In this document: one piece after another, positions 15,593-22,592 of the stretch
Layout of the letters: every line of letters starts with the position of its first letter
Position numbering within the stretch: the stretch's first letter is position 1
Assembly: GCA_036491755.1 (NCBI GenBank)
Contig: DASXBJ010000140.1
Span: 1-43,330, forward strand
Length of the DNA stretch: 43,330 bases
Reading direction: 5' to 3'
From: DASXBJ01 sp036491755
Lineage (GTDB): Bacteria; Chloroflexota; Dormibacteria; Dormibacterales; Dormibacteraceae
The notes under the pieces: generated by a model
The model's input: only the letters and a program-made list of their open reading frames with translations
Databases searched by the model: none
What the model was told of the DNA's origin: nothing
Position numbers and translations under genes: made by a program

Positions 15593-16561
15593 TCAGATCC
15601 TTGGCTCTTCTCCCGCGAGCCCCATGCCGCTGCTGGTCGATGTGTATCCGAGCAGCGCATCAGCGCGTTCGATGCCGCCCTGCAGGTCACCCACGGTGTT
15701 GAGCTTGTCGAGCGCAACACCCAGACCGACAAGCGTCTGCGCAACCTCGGCGGAAAGGCCGGAGACGATCGCCATCGCACCCATCAGCCTCGCCGCCTCG
15801 ACGGTCAGAAGCAGGTGATTTGCGACGTTCGAGTCGACCGATGGAACGCCGGTGATGTCGATCACGACGACACGGGCCCGCCGGCTGCGTATGGAATGAA
15901 GCAGCTGCTGGGTCAGCTGCCTCGCCCTGGCGGAGTCGATCTCGCCGATGATCGGCAGGATAAGAAGCTTCTCGCGCACCTGGAGCACCGGCGTCGAAAG
16001 GGCGCGGATCGCATCCTGCTGCAGGCCGATCGTCTTTTCGCGCTGAAAGATGTATGTATCGATGGCCAGGCCGATGTCGAGGAACACGAGCTTGATCAGC
16101 GAGAGGTAGACGTCGATCGCCCGCTCGACGTCGCCGGGAAAAGCGCCGACCAGGCGGGTGAGGACCTCGCGCAGATAGAGGTTGTAGGAGCCGAGGTAGT
16201 ACTTGACGTCGAGGCCGATGTGCTCGTGAACGGCGCCGATCTTCAAGCGCTCCTCGACATAGCTCGCGTCATAGCCGCCCTGGGTGAGCCGCAGAAAGTA
16301 CTCCACCTGCAGCCGCTTGACCCGCTCCAGCGTCTTCGCGTCCCTGAAGAATGCTTTCGTGTCGGCGAACTTCATGAGGTGGTCGTAGAACGCCTCGATC
16401 ACGGGGTCGGCGTAGGTGCTCGCGATCTCGTTGATCGAGGTGAGACGGTCCTCGTCCTCGGGACCGAACTCGAGGTAACGCTTGCGACGCTCGACCTCGT
16501 CGGGACCGATCTTCATCGCTTCCATCAGCGCCACTGCTCGTCGAGAGTCGAGCGCCGTCAT
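15593..16561 (-). CDS. rsbR: Globin-coupled RsbR: protoglobin sensor plus STAS domain
   Basis: 322 residues. Residues about 20-175 form a protoglobin/globin-coupled-sensor domain: FYDHLMKF at 58-65, and the proximal heme-ligand motif IGAVHEHIGL with His112, followed by YYLGSYNLY. Residues about 190-305 form the STAS domain, with phosphosite equivalents Ser210 (GEIDSARARQL) and Ser244 (DITGVPSVDSNVANHLL); B. subtilis RsbR has Thr at both places. The domain pair predicts a heme-based O2 (or NO/CO) sensor built into a stressosome. ATG 16561 has no clear Shine-Dalgarno and lies 20 bases behind a perfect hairpin. It is the first gene of a six-gene overlapping operon. Confidence 0.93.
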   Translation of the reverse strand: MTALDSRRAVALMEAMKIGPDEVERRKRYLEFGPEDEDRLTSINEIASTYADPVIEAFYDHLMKFADTKAFFRDAKTLERVKRLQVEYFLRLTQGGYDASYVEERLKIGAVHEHIGLDVKYYLGSYNLYLREVLTRLVGAFPGDVERAIDVYLSLIKLVFLDIGLAIDTYIFQREKTIGLQQDAIRALSTPVLQVREKLLILPIIGEIDSARARQLTQQLLHSIRSRRARVVVIDITGVPSVDSNVANHLLLTVEAARLMGAMAIVSGLSAEVAQTLVGLGVALDKLNTVGDLQGGIERADALLGYTSTSSGMGLAGEEPRI

Positions 16562-16581
16562 GCGGGCAACATTAGGCTCGC

Positions 16582-16599
16582 GACTGGCGGCTGCCAGTC
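16582..16599 (-). promoter_or_regulatory. Perfect inverted repeat directly upstream of rsbR
   Basis: GACTGGC (16582-16588), 4-base loop, GCCAGTC (16593-16599): perfect 7-bp arms ending 20 bases before the rsbR start codon. It could be an operator or a 5'-UTR hairpin that limits access to the start, which has no obvious Shine-Dalgarno. The next ~25 bases upstream on this strand are AT-rich and could hold the promoter. Confidence 0.5.
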
Positions 16600-16647
16600 A
16601 GATTGTTGATGAGTTGATTAGCCGCTTTGATCGCGCGGGATATGGGG

Positions 16648-16687
16648 CGGGCGGGACGCCTCATAGGGGGAGGAAGGCTCCCGCCCG
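16648..16687 (-). promoter_or_regulatory. Large GC-rich inverted repeat in the rsbR leader
   Basis: CGGGCGGGA (16648-16656) pairs perfectly with TCCCGCCCG (16679-16687). After one bulged base, three more pairs (GCC/GGC) extend the stem, leaving a loop of about 15 bases rich in C on the coding strand (TTCCTCCCCCTATGA). It lies 87-126 bases upstream of rsbR. No U-run follows on either strand, so it is not a standard terminator for lysR. It may be a leader structure, a very GC-rich operator, or a factor-assisted terminator. Confidence 0.5.
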
Positions 16688-16810
16688 TAGACCCTAAGGA
16701 GGGGGACTGCTTCTCAGTCGCGACTACGCGCCGAGGCCACAATAAGCGGTCCCGGCGATTTTGGACGTCGAGATCAAAAACGCAATCGCGCGATCGAAAT
16801 TTGTTTCCGA

Positions 16811-17740
16811 TCACCCGATCATCTCGCCTCCTTCACGAGGCGGCGTGGGTCTGGCCGACGCCACCTCGTCGACCACGTGTATCAGCCTGTCGAGGATCGG
16901 CGAAGGATCGTGGCGGCGATAGACCGCGCCAATCTCAAAGAGCGGCGGCGGCGACAGCGGACGGAACACCACGCCCTCGAGCCCGCTTCGCGCTGCGAAG
17001 TCACGCGGGACGAGTGCGACCCGCCGTCCACCCCGCGCAACGAGCTCCAGGCCGTGCTCGTACGGCTCTTGGGAATCGACGGTCACGGAGCCTGCGGTGT
17101 GACGGTTGAGCCATGACATCAGTCCCTCCAGGAGCGCTGGGTTGAGGTGATGCGGGAACAGGACGAGGCGCTCGGAGCGCAGCTCCTTAGCCTCGACGGC
17201 ACCGGCTGCGGCAAAGCGATGAGACGCCGGAACTGCGAGGACCATCTCGTCCAGCGCGATCTGGCGCTGCATCAGAGATGGGGGGAGCCGCCCGGTCCCC
17301 GCGACGAACGCCATGTCGACGTCTCCGCGCTCGACCTGCCCGATGTTCTGCAGGGAATGCCCGAACGTGCTGATCAGCTCGACCGAGGGAAACCGGCGGC
17401 TGAACTCTTGCATGATGGCTGTCGGTAGGGCCACCTCGACGTGCGGGATATACGCGACGTGAATCCGGCCGCCGGAGCCGTTGGACAATGCGCGGAGATC
17501 GCGCACGGCTTGATCGGCCATTTGCACGAGACGCACCGCGTACGGAAGGAAATACTCACCGCAGCGCGTCAACGTCACGCCGCGGGTGGTGCGTGTCAGC
17601 AACTCCACGCCCAGCTCTCGCTCAAGGGCATGTATCCGTTGTGTGACCGCGGGCTGCGTCATGTTCAGCCTGACGGCCGAGCGGCCGAAATGCCTCTCTT
17701 CGCTGACGATGACGAAAGCTCTGACGTGCCTCAGTTCCAA
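16811..17740 (-). CDS. LysR-type transcriptional regulator
   Basis: 309 residues. N-terminal winged helix-turn-helix (about 1-60: MELRHVRAFVIVSEERHFGR, then TQPAVTQRIHALERELGVEL) and a periplasmic-binding-protein-like effector domain (about 90-295). The start is TTG 17740, which gives the canonical LysR N-terminus. A perfect T-N11-A dyad lies 32 bases upstream, so it probably regulates its own promoter. It is on the same strand as the stressosome operon but 249 bases ahead of it, and divergent from the GAF kinase gene. Its inducer and other targets cannot be read. Confidence 0.92.
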   Translation of the reverse strand: MELRHVRAFVIVSEERHFGRSAVRLNMTQPAVTQRIHALERELGVELLTRTTRGVTLTRCGEYFLPYAVRLVQMADQAVRDLRALSNGSGGRIHVAYIPHVEVALPTAIMQEFSRRFPSVELISTFGHSLQNIGQVERGDVDMAFVAGTGRLPPSLMQRQIALDEMVLAVPASHRFAAAGAVEAKELRSERLVLFPHHLNPALLEGLMSWLNRHTAGSVTVDSQEPYEHGLELVARGGRRVALVPRDFAARSGLEGVVFRPLSPPPLFEIGAVYRRHDPSPILDRLIHVVDEVASARPTPPREGGEMIG

Positions 17741-17771
17741 TTAATCAAAATGTGGCAGGGCGGTACTTCAC

Positions 17772-17796
17772 CTTTCATCACACCGGAGCATGAAAG
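17772..17796. promoter_or_regulatory. Candidate LysR-family operator (T-N11-A dyad)
   Basis: CTTTCAT (17772-17778), 11 bases, ATGAAAG (17790-17796): perfect 7-bp arms whose inner bases are T and A separated by exactly 11, the classical LysR-type box. It lies 32 bases upstream of the lysR start in the lysR/GAF-kinase divergent gap, as expected for an autoregulatory site. Confidence 0.6.
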
Positions 17797-18011
17797 TCGC
17801 CACCCGTTGGGGTGATCTTTGGAATCGGCGTGTTCCGTGAGGAACGGTGGATGGTCAACCAGCGGCTATTCGGGTAGGTGTCGATCCGACAGGGTTCGGC
17901 CCTTAAGCATCTTCACCAGGCAAGAGTAAGGTTGTGTATCAACCGACCGGTACCACGGTTCTTGATTGATTGATTAAGAAAGCGGTGGTCCTGGCGGTTT
18001 GAAGTTAGCCA
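17797..18011. other. Rest of the divergent intergenic region
   Basis: No gene is visible. It contains a short inverted repeat GTTCC-GTGA-GGAAC (17832-17845) and a small tandem run TTGATTGATTGATTAA (17962-17977), 34 bases before the GAF kinase start. The run is the most AT-rich part of the gap and may mark the kinase promoter, but no convincing -35/-10 pair was found. Confidence 0.35.
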
Positions 18012-19247
18012 GTGGATGGGGGACCGGTGGAGAGCCAAATGGAAGGCGGCGACGGCCGGCGACAGCTGGCTGTGCTGCACGCGATGTCGGCCGACATCGC
18101 GCGCCTCGACCACCTGCCCAAGGTGCTCGACCACGCGCTGGGCTACTGCATCGAGCTGACCGGCTCCAAGCTTGGCTTCATCGGCCTGGTCGATCCGGAA
18201 CGCCAGACGATGGACGTGGCGGCGATCAAGGGCGCCGACCAGGTGGATGCGGAGTTCTACCGGAAGTTCCACTTCATGGTGCTCCGGGACAGCGTGGCCG
18301 GGGTGGTTGCGAGGGACGGCCGGCCTCGCATCTCGAACGACGTTCCGCACGATCCGTTGAGCGTCGGGCAGCCGCGGGGCCACCCGCCGGTCCGAACGTT
18401 CTGCGGCGCGCCGCTCGCCGTCGGTGAGAAGGTGATCGGCATGGTCGGCGTGGCCAACCGCCCGGGGGGCTACTCGATCGACCATGAGGAGCTGCTGGGC
18501 ACGTTCGCCAACCAGGCGGCCGTCGCGGTCGACAATGCCCGGCTCTACGACCGGCAGAGGCAGATGATCGAAAGGCTCAAGGAGCTGAACCGCGAGCAGG
18601 TCGAGGCGGCGCGGACCCGCGCGGTCGAAGAGGAGCGAAATCGCATCGCCAACGGGCTGCACGACCAGATCGAGCAGGCGCTGTTCGCCATCGGGATCCG
18701 GCTGAGGTCGGTGCTCGAATCGGGATCGCTGACCGAGTCGACCCGCCGGCAGCTCGACGAGACGCGTTACATCCTGGCGCGCGCCGCGGAAGCAACGCAC
18801 GGCATCGTCTTTGCGAACTCGCCGTCGACCATGACGGCGGGCGACCTGCAGGGGGCGCTCATGGCGCTGTCGCGGCAAGTCTCCCGAGACCTGGGCCTGG
18901 ACGTCGAGGTCATCGTCAACGGCAACCCTCCGTCGCTGGACGCTTCGGCTGAAGGCGTGCTGTGGCGCGTCGCACACTCGAGCCTTCTCAATGTGGTGAG
19001 GCACGCGCACGCGAGCTCTGCTTTGGTCGTGCTCGAGTACGCGCCTGAGCAGTTCACGCTTTCGGTCCAGGACGACGGCACCGGTGCGCCGGCCGGCATC
19101 ATCGAAGGCTACGCCACCGACGAACGCCACTTCGGGTTGCGCTCGATGGGCCGCCAGGTGGAGGAGATTGGAGGCACTTTCGAGGTCGCGAACCTGGAAG
19201 AGGGCGGGCTTATCGTGCGGGCCACGGTACCCGTTCAGCGGCGATGA
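18012..19247 (+). CDS. GAF-domain histidine kinase of the NarL/DesK (HisKA_3) type
   Basis: 411 residues, soluble. A GAF domain spans about 30-180 (GYCIELTGSKLGFIGLVDPE, FCGAPLAVGEKVIGMVGVAN). The HisKA_3 dimerisation segment carries His217 in EERNRIANGLHDQIEQALF. An HATPase_c domain follows (about 300-408, with DDGTGAPAG and HFGLRSMGRQVEEIGG). The GAF ligand is unknown. Starts at GTG 18012, GTG 18027 (better placed behind GGGGGA) and ATG 18039 are all possible. The stop overlaps the next start as ATGA, so kinase and LuxR-type regulator form a cognate pair. Confidence 0.92.
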   Translation: MDGGPVESQMEGGDGRRQLAVLHAMSADIARLDHLPKVLDHALGYCIELTGSKLGFIGLVDPERQTMDVAAIKGADQVDAEFYRKFHFMVLRDSVAGVVARDGRPRISNDVPHDPLSVGQPRGHPPVRTFCGAPLAVGEKVIGMVGVANRPGGYSIDHEELLGTFANQAAVAVDNARLYDRQRQMIERLKELNREQVEAARTRAVEEERNRIANGLHDQIEQALFAIGIRLRSVLESGSLTESTRRQLDETRYILARAAEATHGIVFANSPSTMTAGDLQGALMALSRQVSRDLGLDVEVIVNGNPPSLDASAEGVLWRVAHSSLLNVVRHAHASSALVVLEYAPEQFTLSVQDDGTGAPAGIIEGYATDERHFGLRSMGRQVEEIGGTFEVANLEEGGLIVRATVPVQRR

Positions 19248-19891
19248 CTGAACAACCCCGGCCGATTCGCATCGTCCTGGTCGACGACCACGAGATGGTT
19301 CGAGTCGGGCTGAAAGTCCTGCTTTCAGGACAGGCCGATTTCGAGGTCGTCGGCGAGACGGGTCGCGGCGCCGAGGCCCTCGACCTGGCGCGGCAGATGC
19401 AGCCCGACGTCGTGTTGCTCGATGCGAGGCTGCCCGATGTCAGCGGACCGGAGGTGTGCCGGCTGCTCAAGGAGGCGTTCCCGAGCGTCAAGGTAATGGT
19501 GCTCACCGTGTACACCGACAGCGATCTGCTGAACGCGAGCATCAATGCGGGCGCGGACGGGTACGTGATCAAGGACGTCCAGCGATTTGCGCTGGAGGAG
19601 AGCATCCGGGCCGTCCACCGAGGTGAGACCCCACTCTCGGCGCAGGTCGCCGGCCGGGTCCTCGATCAGGTTCGGCACGGCGTGCCGGACTCGCAGCTCG
19701 CGCGGTTGACCGACCGTCAGGTGGAGATCCTAAAGCTCCTCGCCGAGGGCTATTCAAATCGCGAGATCGCGACCCGCGTCCACCTCAGCGAGAACACTGT
19801 GAAAACGCACCTGCAGTCGATCTTCGATGAGTTGGGCGTGAAGAACAGGGTGCAGGCGGCGATCGTGGCCGCGCGCGCGAAGGCGATCTAG
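19244..19891 (+). CDS. NarL/LuxR-family response regulator
   Basis: 215 residues. The receiver (about 1-125) has VDDHEMVRVGL, the phosphoacceptor Asp in VVLLDARLPD, Thr in VLTVYTD and Lys in YVIKDV. A LuxR helix-turn-helix (about 150-212) reads LTDRQVEILKLLAEGYSNRE then TVKTHLQSIFDELGVKNR. ATG 19244 overlaps the kinase stop. A standard DNA-binding partner of the GAF kinase; its target genes are unknown, the nearest candidate being the downstream permease operon. Confidence 0.94.
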   Translation: MTEQPRPIRIVLVDDHEMVRVGLKVLLSGQADFEVVGETGRGAEALDLARQMQPDVVLLDARLPDVSGPEVCRLLKEAFPSVKVMVLTVYTDSDLLNASINAGADGYVIKDVQRFALEESIRAVHRGETPLSAQVAGRVLDQVRHGVPDSQLARLTDRQVEILKLLAEGYSNREIATRVHLSENTVKTHLQSIFDELGVKNRVQAAIVAARAKAI

Positions 19892-19969
19892 CCCCCAACG
19901 TTCCTGCGTGCGCGGTCGATCGTTCCCAGCCTCTCGACTGACAACCAACCTCCGCCCCGGACCGCCTTA

Positions 19970-19997
19970 TTGACTGGATCTGTAGACCCAGTAGGAT
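19970..19997 (+). promoter_or_regulatory. Promoter with embedded operator for the permease-amidase operon
   Basis: TTGACT (19970-19975), a 16-base spacer and TAGGAT (19992-19997) form a reasonable housekeeping-type promoter. The spacer and flanks are a nearly perfect palindrome at 19973-19992: ACTGGATCT-GT-AGACCCAGT, 9-bp arms with one mismatch. A repressor bound there would block RNA polymerase. It lies 97 bases upstream of the permease start. Confidence 0.5.
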
Positions 19998-20081
19998 TGG
20001 AACGCTCCAGGCGGGAGATGGTCTAGGGCATCTGAGGGTTCGGGGCTGGTGGCTACGTACCCAGCGCTCCGAGCATTGTTT

Positions 20082-20090
20082 GGGAGGGGA
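20082..20090 (+). promoter_or_regulatory. Ribosome binding site deciding the permease start
   Basis: GGGAGGGGA lies 4 bases before ATG 20095. It supports this start over an in-frame start at 20080 that would overlap the site itself. Confidence 0.6.
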
Positions 20091-20094
20091 AGCT

Positions 20095-21510
20095 ATGCGA
20101 TTGGTCCGATCTCTCACGTTCATCGAAGTCCTTGCCATGCCTGTCGCGCTGATGGCACCTACCGCGGGCATGTCCTTGAACACCCCGTTCGCAGCCCTGA
20201 CAGCCGGCACCGCGACACCGTTCATATTTGTCCTCAGCACGATCGGCATTGCGTGCGTCGGCGCCGGCTTCATCCGCCTCACTCGCCATTTCAACGATGC
20301 CGGCTCTGTGTATGGCTTGACCAAGGCGGCTGTCGGGCCGCGCTACGGCTTTATTGCCGGGTGGTGCCTTGCGCTTGTTTATGTGACTTTCGTTGGCACG
20401 CTGCTTTCCGGCTTCGCGACGTTCGCAGATCTGCTGGTGGCGGGCATCACCGGGATTCAGTTGCCGTGGTTCCTGACGGTCCTTGTGGGCGGAGCTGCCG
20501 TCTGGGTGCTGGGCTACCGAAGCATCAAGCTCTCGGTCCATATTTTCATGGTTGCGGAGGGTGTTTCCATTCTCCTGATGTTCGTGCTGGCTGCCGTGAT
20601 CTTCGCGAAGGGAGGAGCTCACGGGAGCAGCCTCTCCTTGACCCCCCTCACTCCAAGCGGAGCTTCGATCAGCGGTCTGAGCGCTGCCTTGGTGTTCGGC
20701 TTTTTGACCTACATAGGATTCGAGGGCTCTGCCACTCTCGGCGAAGAGTCCGAGAACCCGCAGCGCGCCATCCCCCTGGCGGTGTTCAGCGCGGTAATCC
20801 TGTCGGGTTTGGTTTTCATCATCATCTCCTTCGCCCAGACGGTCGGCTTCGGGTTGGATGCCGCCGGAGTCAAGGCCTATGGAGCGTCCGCAGCGCCGAA
20901 TACGGACCTTGCCCAGACCTTCATTGGAAGTTGGTTCAGCATGGTCCTCAACGCAGGCGCTGCAATCAGCACGTTCGCGTGTGCCCTGGCGAGTGCTGAC
21001 GGTGCTGCGCGGGTTCTGTTCTCGTTAGGACGCGACGGACGCCTTCCGACGCGGTTGGCCTCCATCCACCCAACGCACAATTCGCCTTATTGGGCGCTCG
21101 GTGCGAGCGTGGTTATCGGCCTTCTGATCGCGGCCGCCTTTGTCCCCTTCACCAACAGCCCGTCGAATGTCTACGGCTGGACTGGTGCGCTGGCCACGCT
21201 GGCAGTCATCATCGCGTACGGGATGACCAGTCTTGCCGCCACCATCTATTTCTGGAAGGAGGACATCGCGAAGCGGCGCTACTACCAGTTCCTTCCCCTC
21301 CTCGTCGCTGTACCCCTACTCGGGTACACCTTCTACAGCCAGATAATCCCGGTCCCCCCCGCCCCCCTCGTGTACTGGCCGTATGTCATGTTGGCGTTCC
21401 TCGTGGTTGGTTTCGCGATCCTCTACGTTCAACGCAACCGTGTCGTCAAGCGCGATGCCGCGTGGGAGGACAAACAGTTCGCCACCCAGGCCGAAGGAGC
21501 TGAAGCATGA
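20095..21510 (+). CDS. APC-superfamily amino acid / amine permease
   Basis: 471 residues with about twelve hydrophobic segments. The first-helix region has APTAGMSLNTPF, and helix 6 to loop contains FLTYIGFEGSATLGEESENP, the consensus Gly/Phe-Glu and GEE(S/T)xNP element of APC transporters. It imports amino acids or related amines across the inner membrane. The start overlaps nothing and has a strong ribosome site; the stop overlaps the amidase start as ATGA. Coupling to a formamidase/acetamidase-family enzyme suggests that the transported compound is an amide or yields one. Confidence 0.92.
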   Translation: MRLVRSLTFIEVLAMPVALMAPTAGMSLNTPFAALTAGTATPFIFVLSTIGIACVGAGFIRLTRHFNDAGSVYGLTKAAVGPRYGFIAGWCLALVYVTFVGTLLSGFATFADLLVAGITGIQLPWFLTVLVGGAAVWVLGYRSIKLSVHIFMVAEGVSILLMFVLAAVIFAKGGAHGSSLSLTPLTPSGASISGLSAALVFGFLTYIGFEGSATLGEESENPQRAIPLAVFSAVILSGLVFIIISFAQTVGFGLDAAGVKAYGASAAPNTDLAQTFIGSWFSMVLNAGAAISTFACALASADGAARVLFSLGRDGRLPTRLASIHPTHNSPYWALGASVVIGLLIAAAFVPFTNSPSNVYGWTGALATLAVIIAYGMTSLAATIYFWKEDIAKRRYYQFLPLLVAVPLLGYTFYSQIIPVPPAPLVYWPYVMLAFLVVGFAILYVQRNRVVKRDAAWEDKQFATQAEGAEA

Positions 21511-22439
21511 GCTCGGTGTCTCGAACGGTTCACCAGATGCCGGCAGGCAGTCTTCACAAGACGTGGAACCGGCAGAACAAACCCGTATTGACGATTCGGC
21601 CGGGTGATGAGCTGACGCTTTCAGCACCCGATGCTGCCAATGGCGAGATCACGCCCGATTCGACGAGCGAGGACATTGGGAAGATCAACTACCGCCGGCT
21701 GGACCCACTGGTCGGGCCTGTCTATATAGATGGAGTGAAGCCGGGCGACGCGCTCAGGATCGAAGTTCTGAACCTCAAGCCGCTGGGTTGGGGCTGGACT
21801 GCATTGCTGCCCGAATTTGGCCTTCTGTGGGATGAGATCCAGGATCCGCTCATCAAGATTTGGAAGGACCTGGACCGTGGTTACGTGGAGATGCCCAACG
21901 GTGCTCGATTCGATCTCCATCCGATGATCGGATGTATAGGGGTTGCACCAGCCGAGGACGGCGACTTTGCATCAATCACGCCGACGAACGCGGCCGGCAA
22001 CATAGACATTCGATACTTGGGGGCTGGGTCAACCCTGATCGTCCCGGTGTTTAACGATGGCGCTCTGTTGTCGGCAGCCGATGGCCATGCCCTTCAAGGC
22101 GAGGGGGAGATCTGTGGCACGGCGATCGAGTGTCCGATGGAGATGTCCCTCAAGGTCGACGTCATAAAGAACGCACAACTCGATGCGCCAGAGATTCTCA
22201 CCAGGGACACTTTCCCAGCCCCTGAGGGATACAGGATCTTCACGGGCATCGGACCCGACCTGATGGAGGCGGCCAAGGCTGCCACACGCCGCTGTATTGG
22301 TCCTCTTGCCAAGGCCCAGGGCATCACGGAACTCGAGGCATACTCGCTGCTGGGCGTGGTTGGCGAGCTGAGAATCCACGAGGTGGTCGACATCCCCAAC
22401 TGGGTGGTCGGGTGCATGCTCCCGAGGCGACTTTTCTAG
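21507..22439 (+). CDS. Acetamidase/formamidase family protein (FmdA/AmdA)
   Basis: 310 residues, cytoplasmic. Family landmarks are VKPGDALRIEVL, HPMIGCIGVAP, GNIDIRYLGAGSTLIVPVF and SAADGHALQGEGEICGTAIE. The His/Asp/Glu residues in the last motif are metal and catalytic candidates. Members hydrolyse formamide or acetamide to ammonia and the acid, though many relatives have untested substrates. The length is at the short end of the bacterial family. ATG 21507 overlaps the permease stop. The gene pair looks like a small nitrogen-acquisition operon. Confidence 0.92.
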   Translation: MSSVSRTVHQMPAGSLHKTWNRQNKPVLTIRPGDELTLSAPDAANGEITPDSTSEDIGKINYRRLDPLVGPVYIDGVKPGDALRIEVLNLKPLGWGWTALLPEFGLLWDEIQDPLIKIWKDLDRGYVEMPNGARFDLHPMIGCIGVAPAEDGDFASITPTNAAGNIDIRYLGAGSTLIVPVFNDGALLSAADGHALQGEGEICGTAIECPMEMSLKVDVIKNAQLDAPEILTRDTFPAPEGYRIFTGIGPDLMEAAKAATRRCIGPLAKAQGITELEAYSLLGVVGELRIHEVVDIPNWVVGCMLPRRLF

Positions 22440-22535
22440 ATTCCCTCGGATACGCAATCCAACTGCACGATCGCCCCACCTAAGCCACCTGTGTTGTAGC
22501 TCGACCCCGACACGCGGCTGGATTTACACCATATG

Positions 22536-22560
22536 CCGCTACATACCTCGCTGTTAGCGG
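22536..22560. repeat. Short inverted repeat upstream of the MFS gene
   Basis: CCGCTA (22536-22541) and TAGCGG (22555-22560), perfect 6-bp arms, 13-base spacer, 32 bases upstream of the MFS start. The 153-base gap (22440-22592) holds no gene. A possible operator, or a weak terminator for the amidase operon. Confidence 0.3.
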
Positions 22561-22592
22561 ACGAAGGCCGTCGCGACGTCTGAGAACATGGC

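Noticed and set aside
16648..16687. Rho-independent terminator for lysR
   Set aside because: The stem is strong, but there is no T-run after it on either strand.
16562..16810. A known riboswitch class in the rsbR leader
   Set aside because: The hairpins are clear but I could not match any conserved riboswitch core.
16627..17109. Open frame of 160 codons on + in the rsbR/lysR gap
   Set aside because: Half of it is antisense to lysR, and the rest is Arg/Pro-rich with no ribosome site.
17962..17977. CRISPR-like or transposon repeat (TTGATTGATTGATTAA)
   Set aside because: Only three 4-base units with no spacers or flanking ends; no CRISPR or insertion-sequence feature was seen anywhere in the window.
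17913..19130. A 405-codon open frame on the - strand
   Set aside because: Antisense to the GAF kinase, whose domains are unmistakable; the translation is Arg/Asp/His-rich shadow coding.
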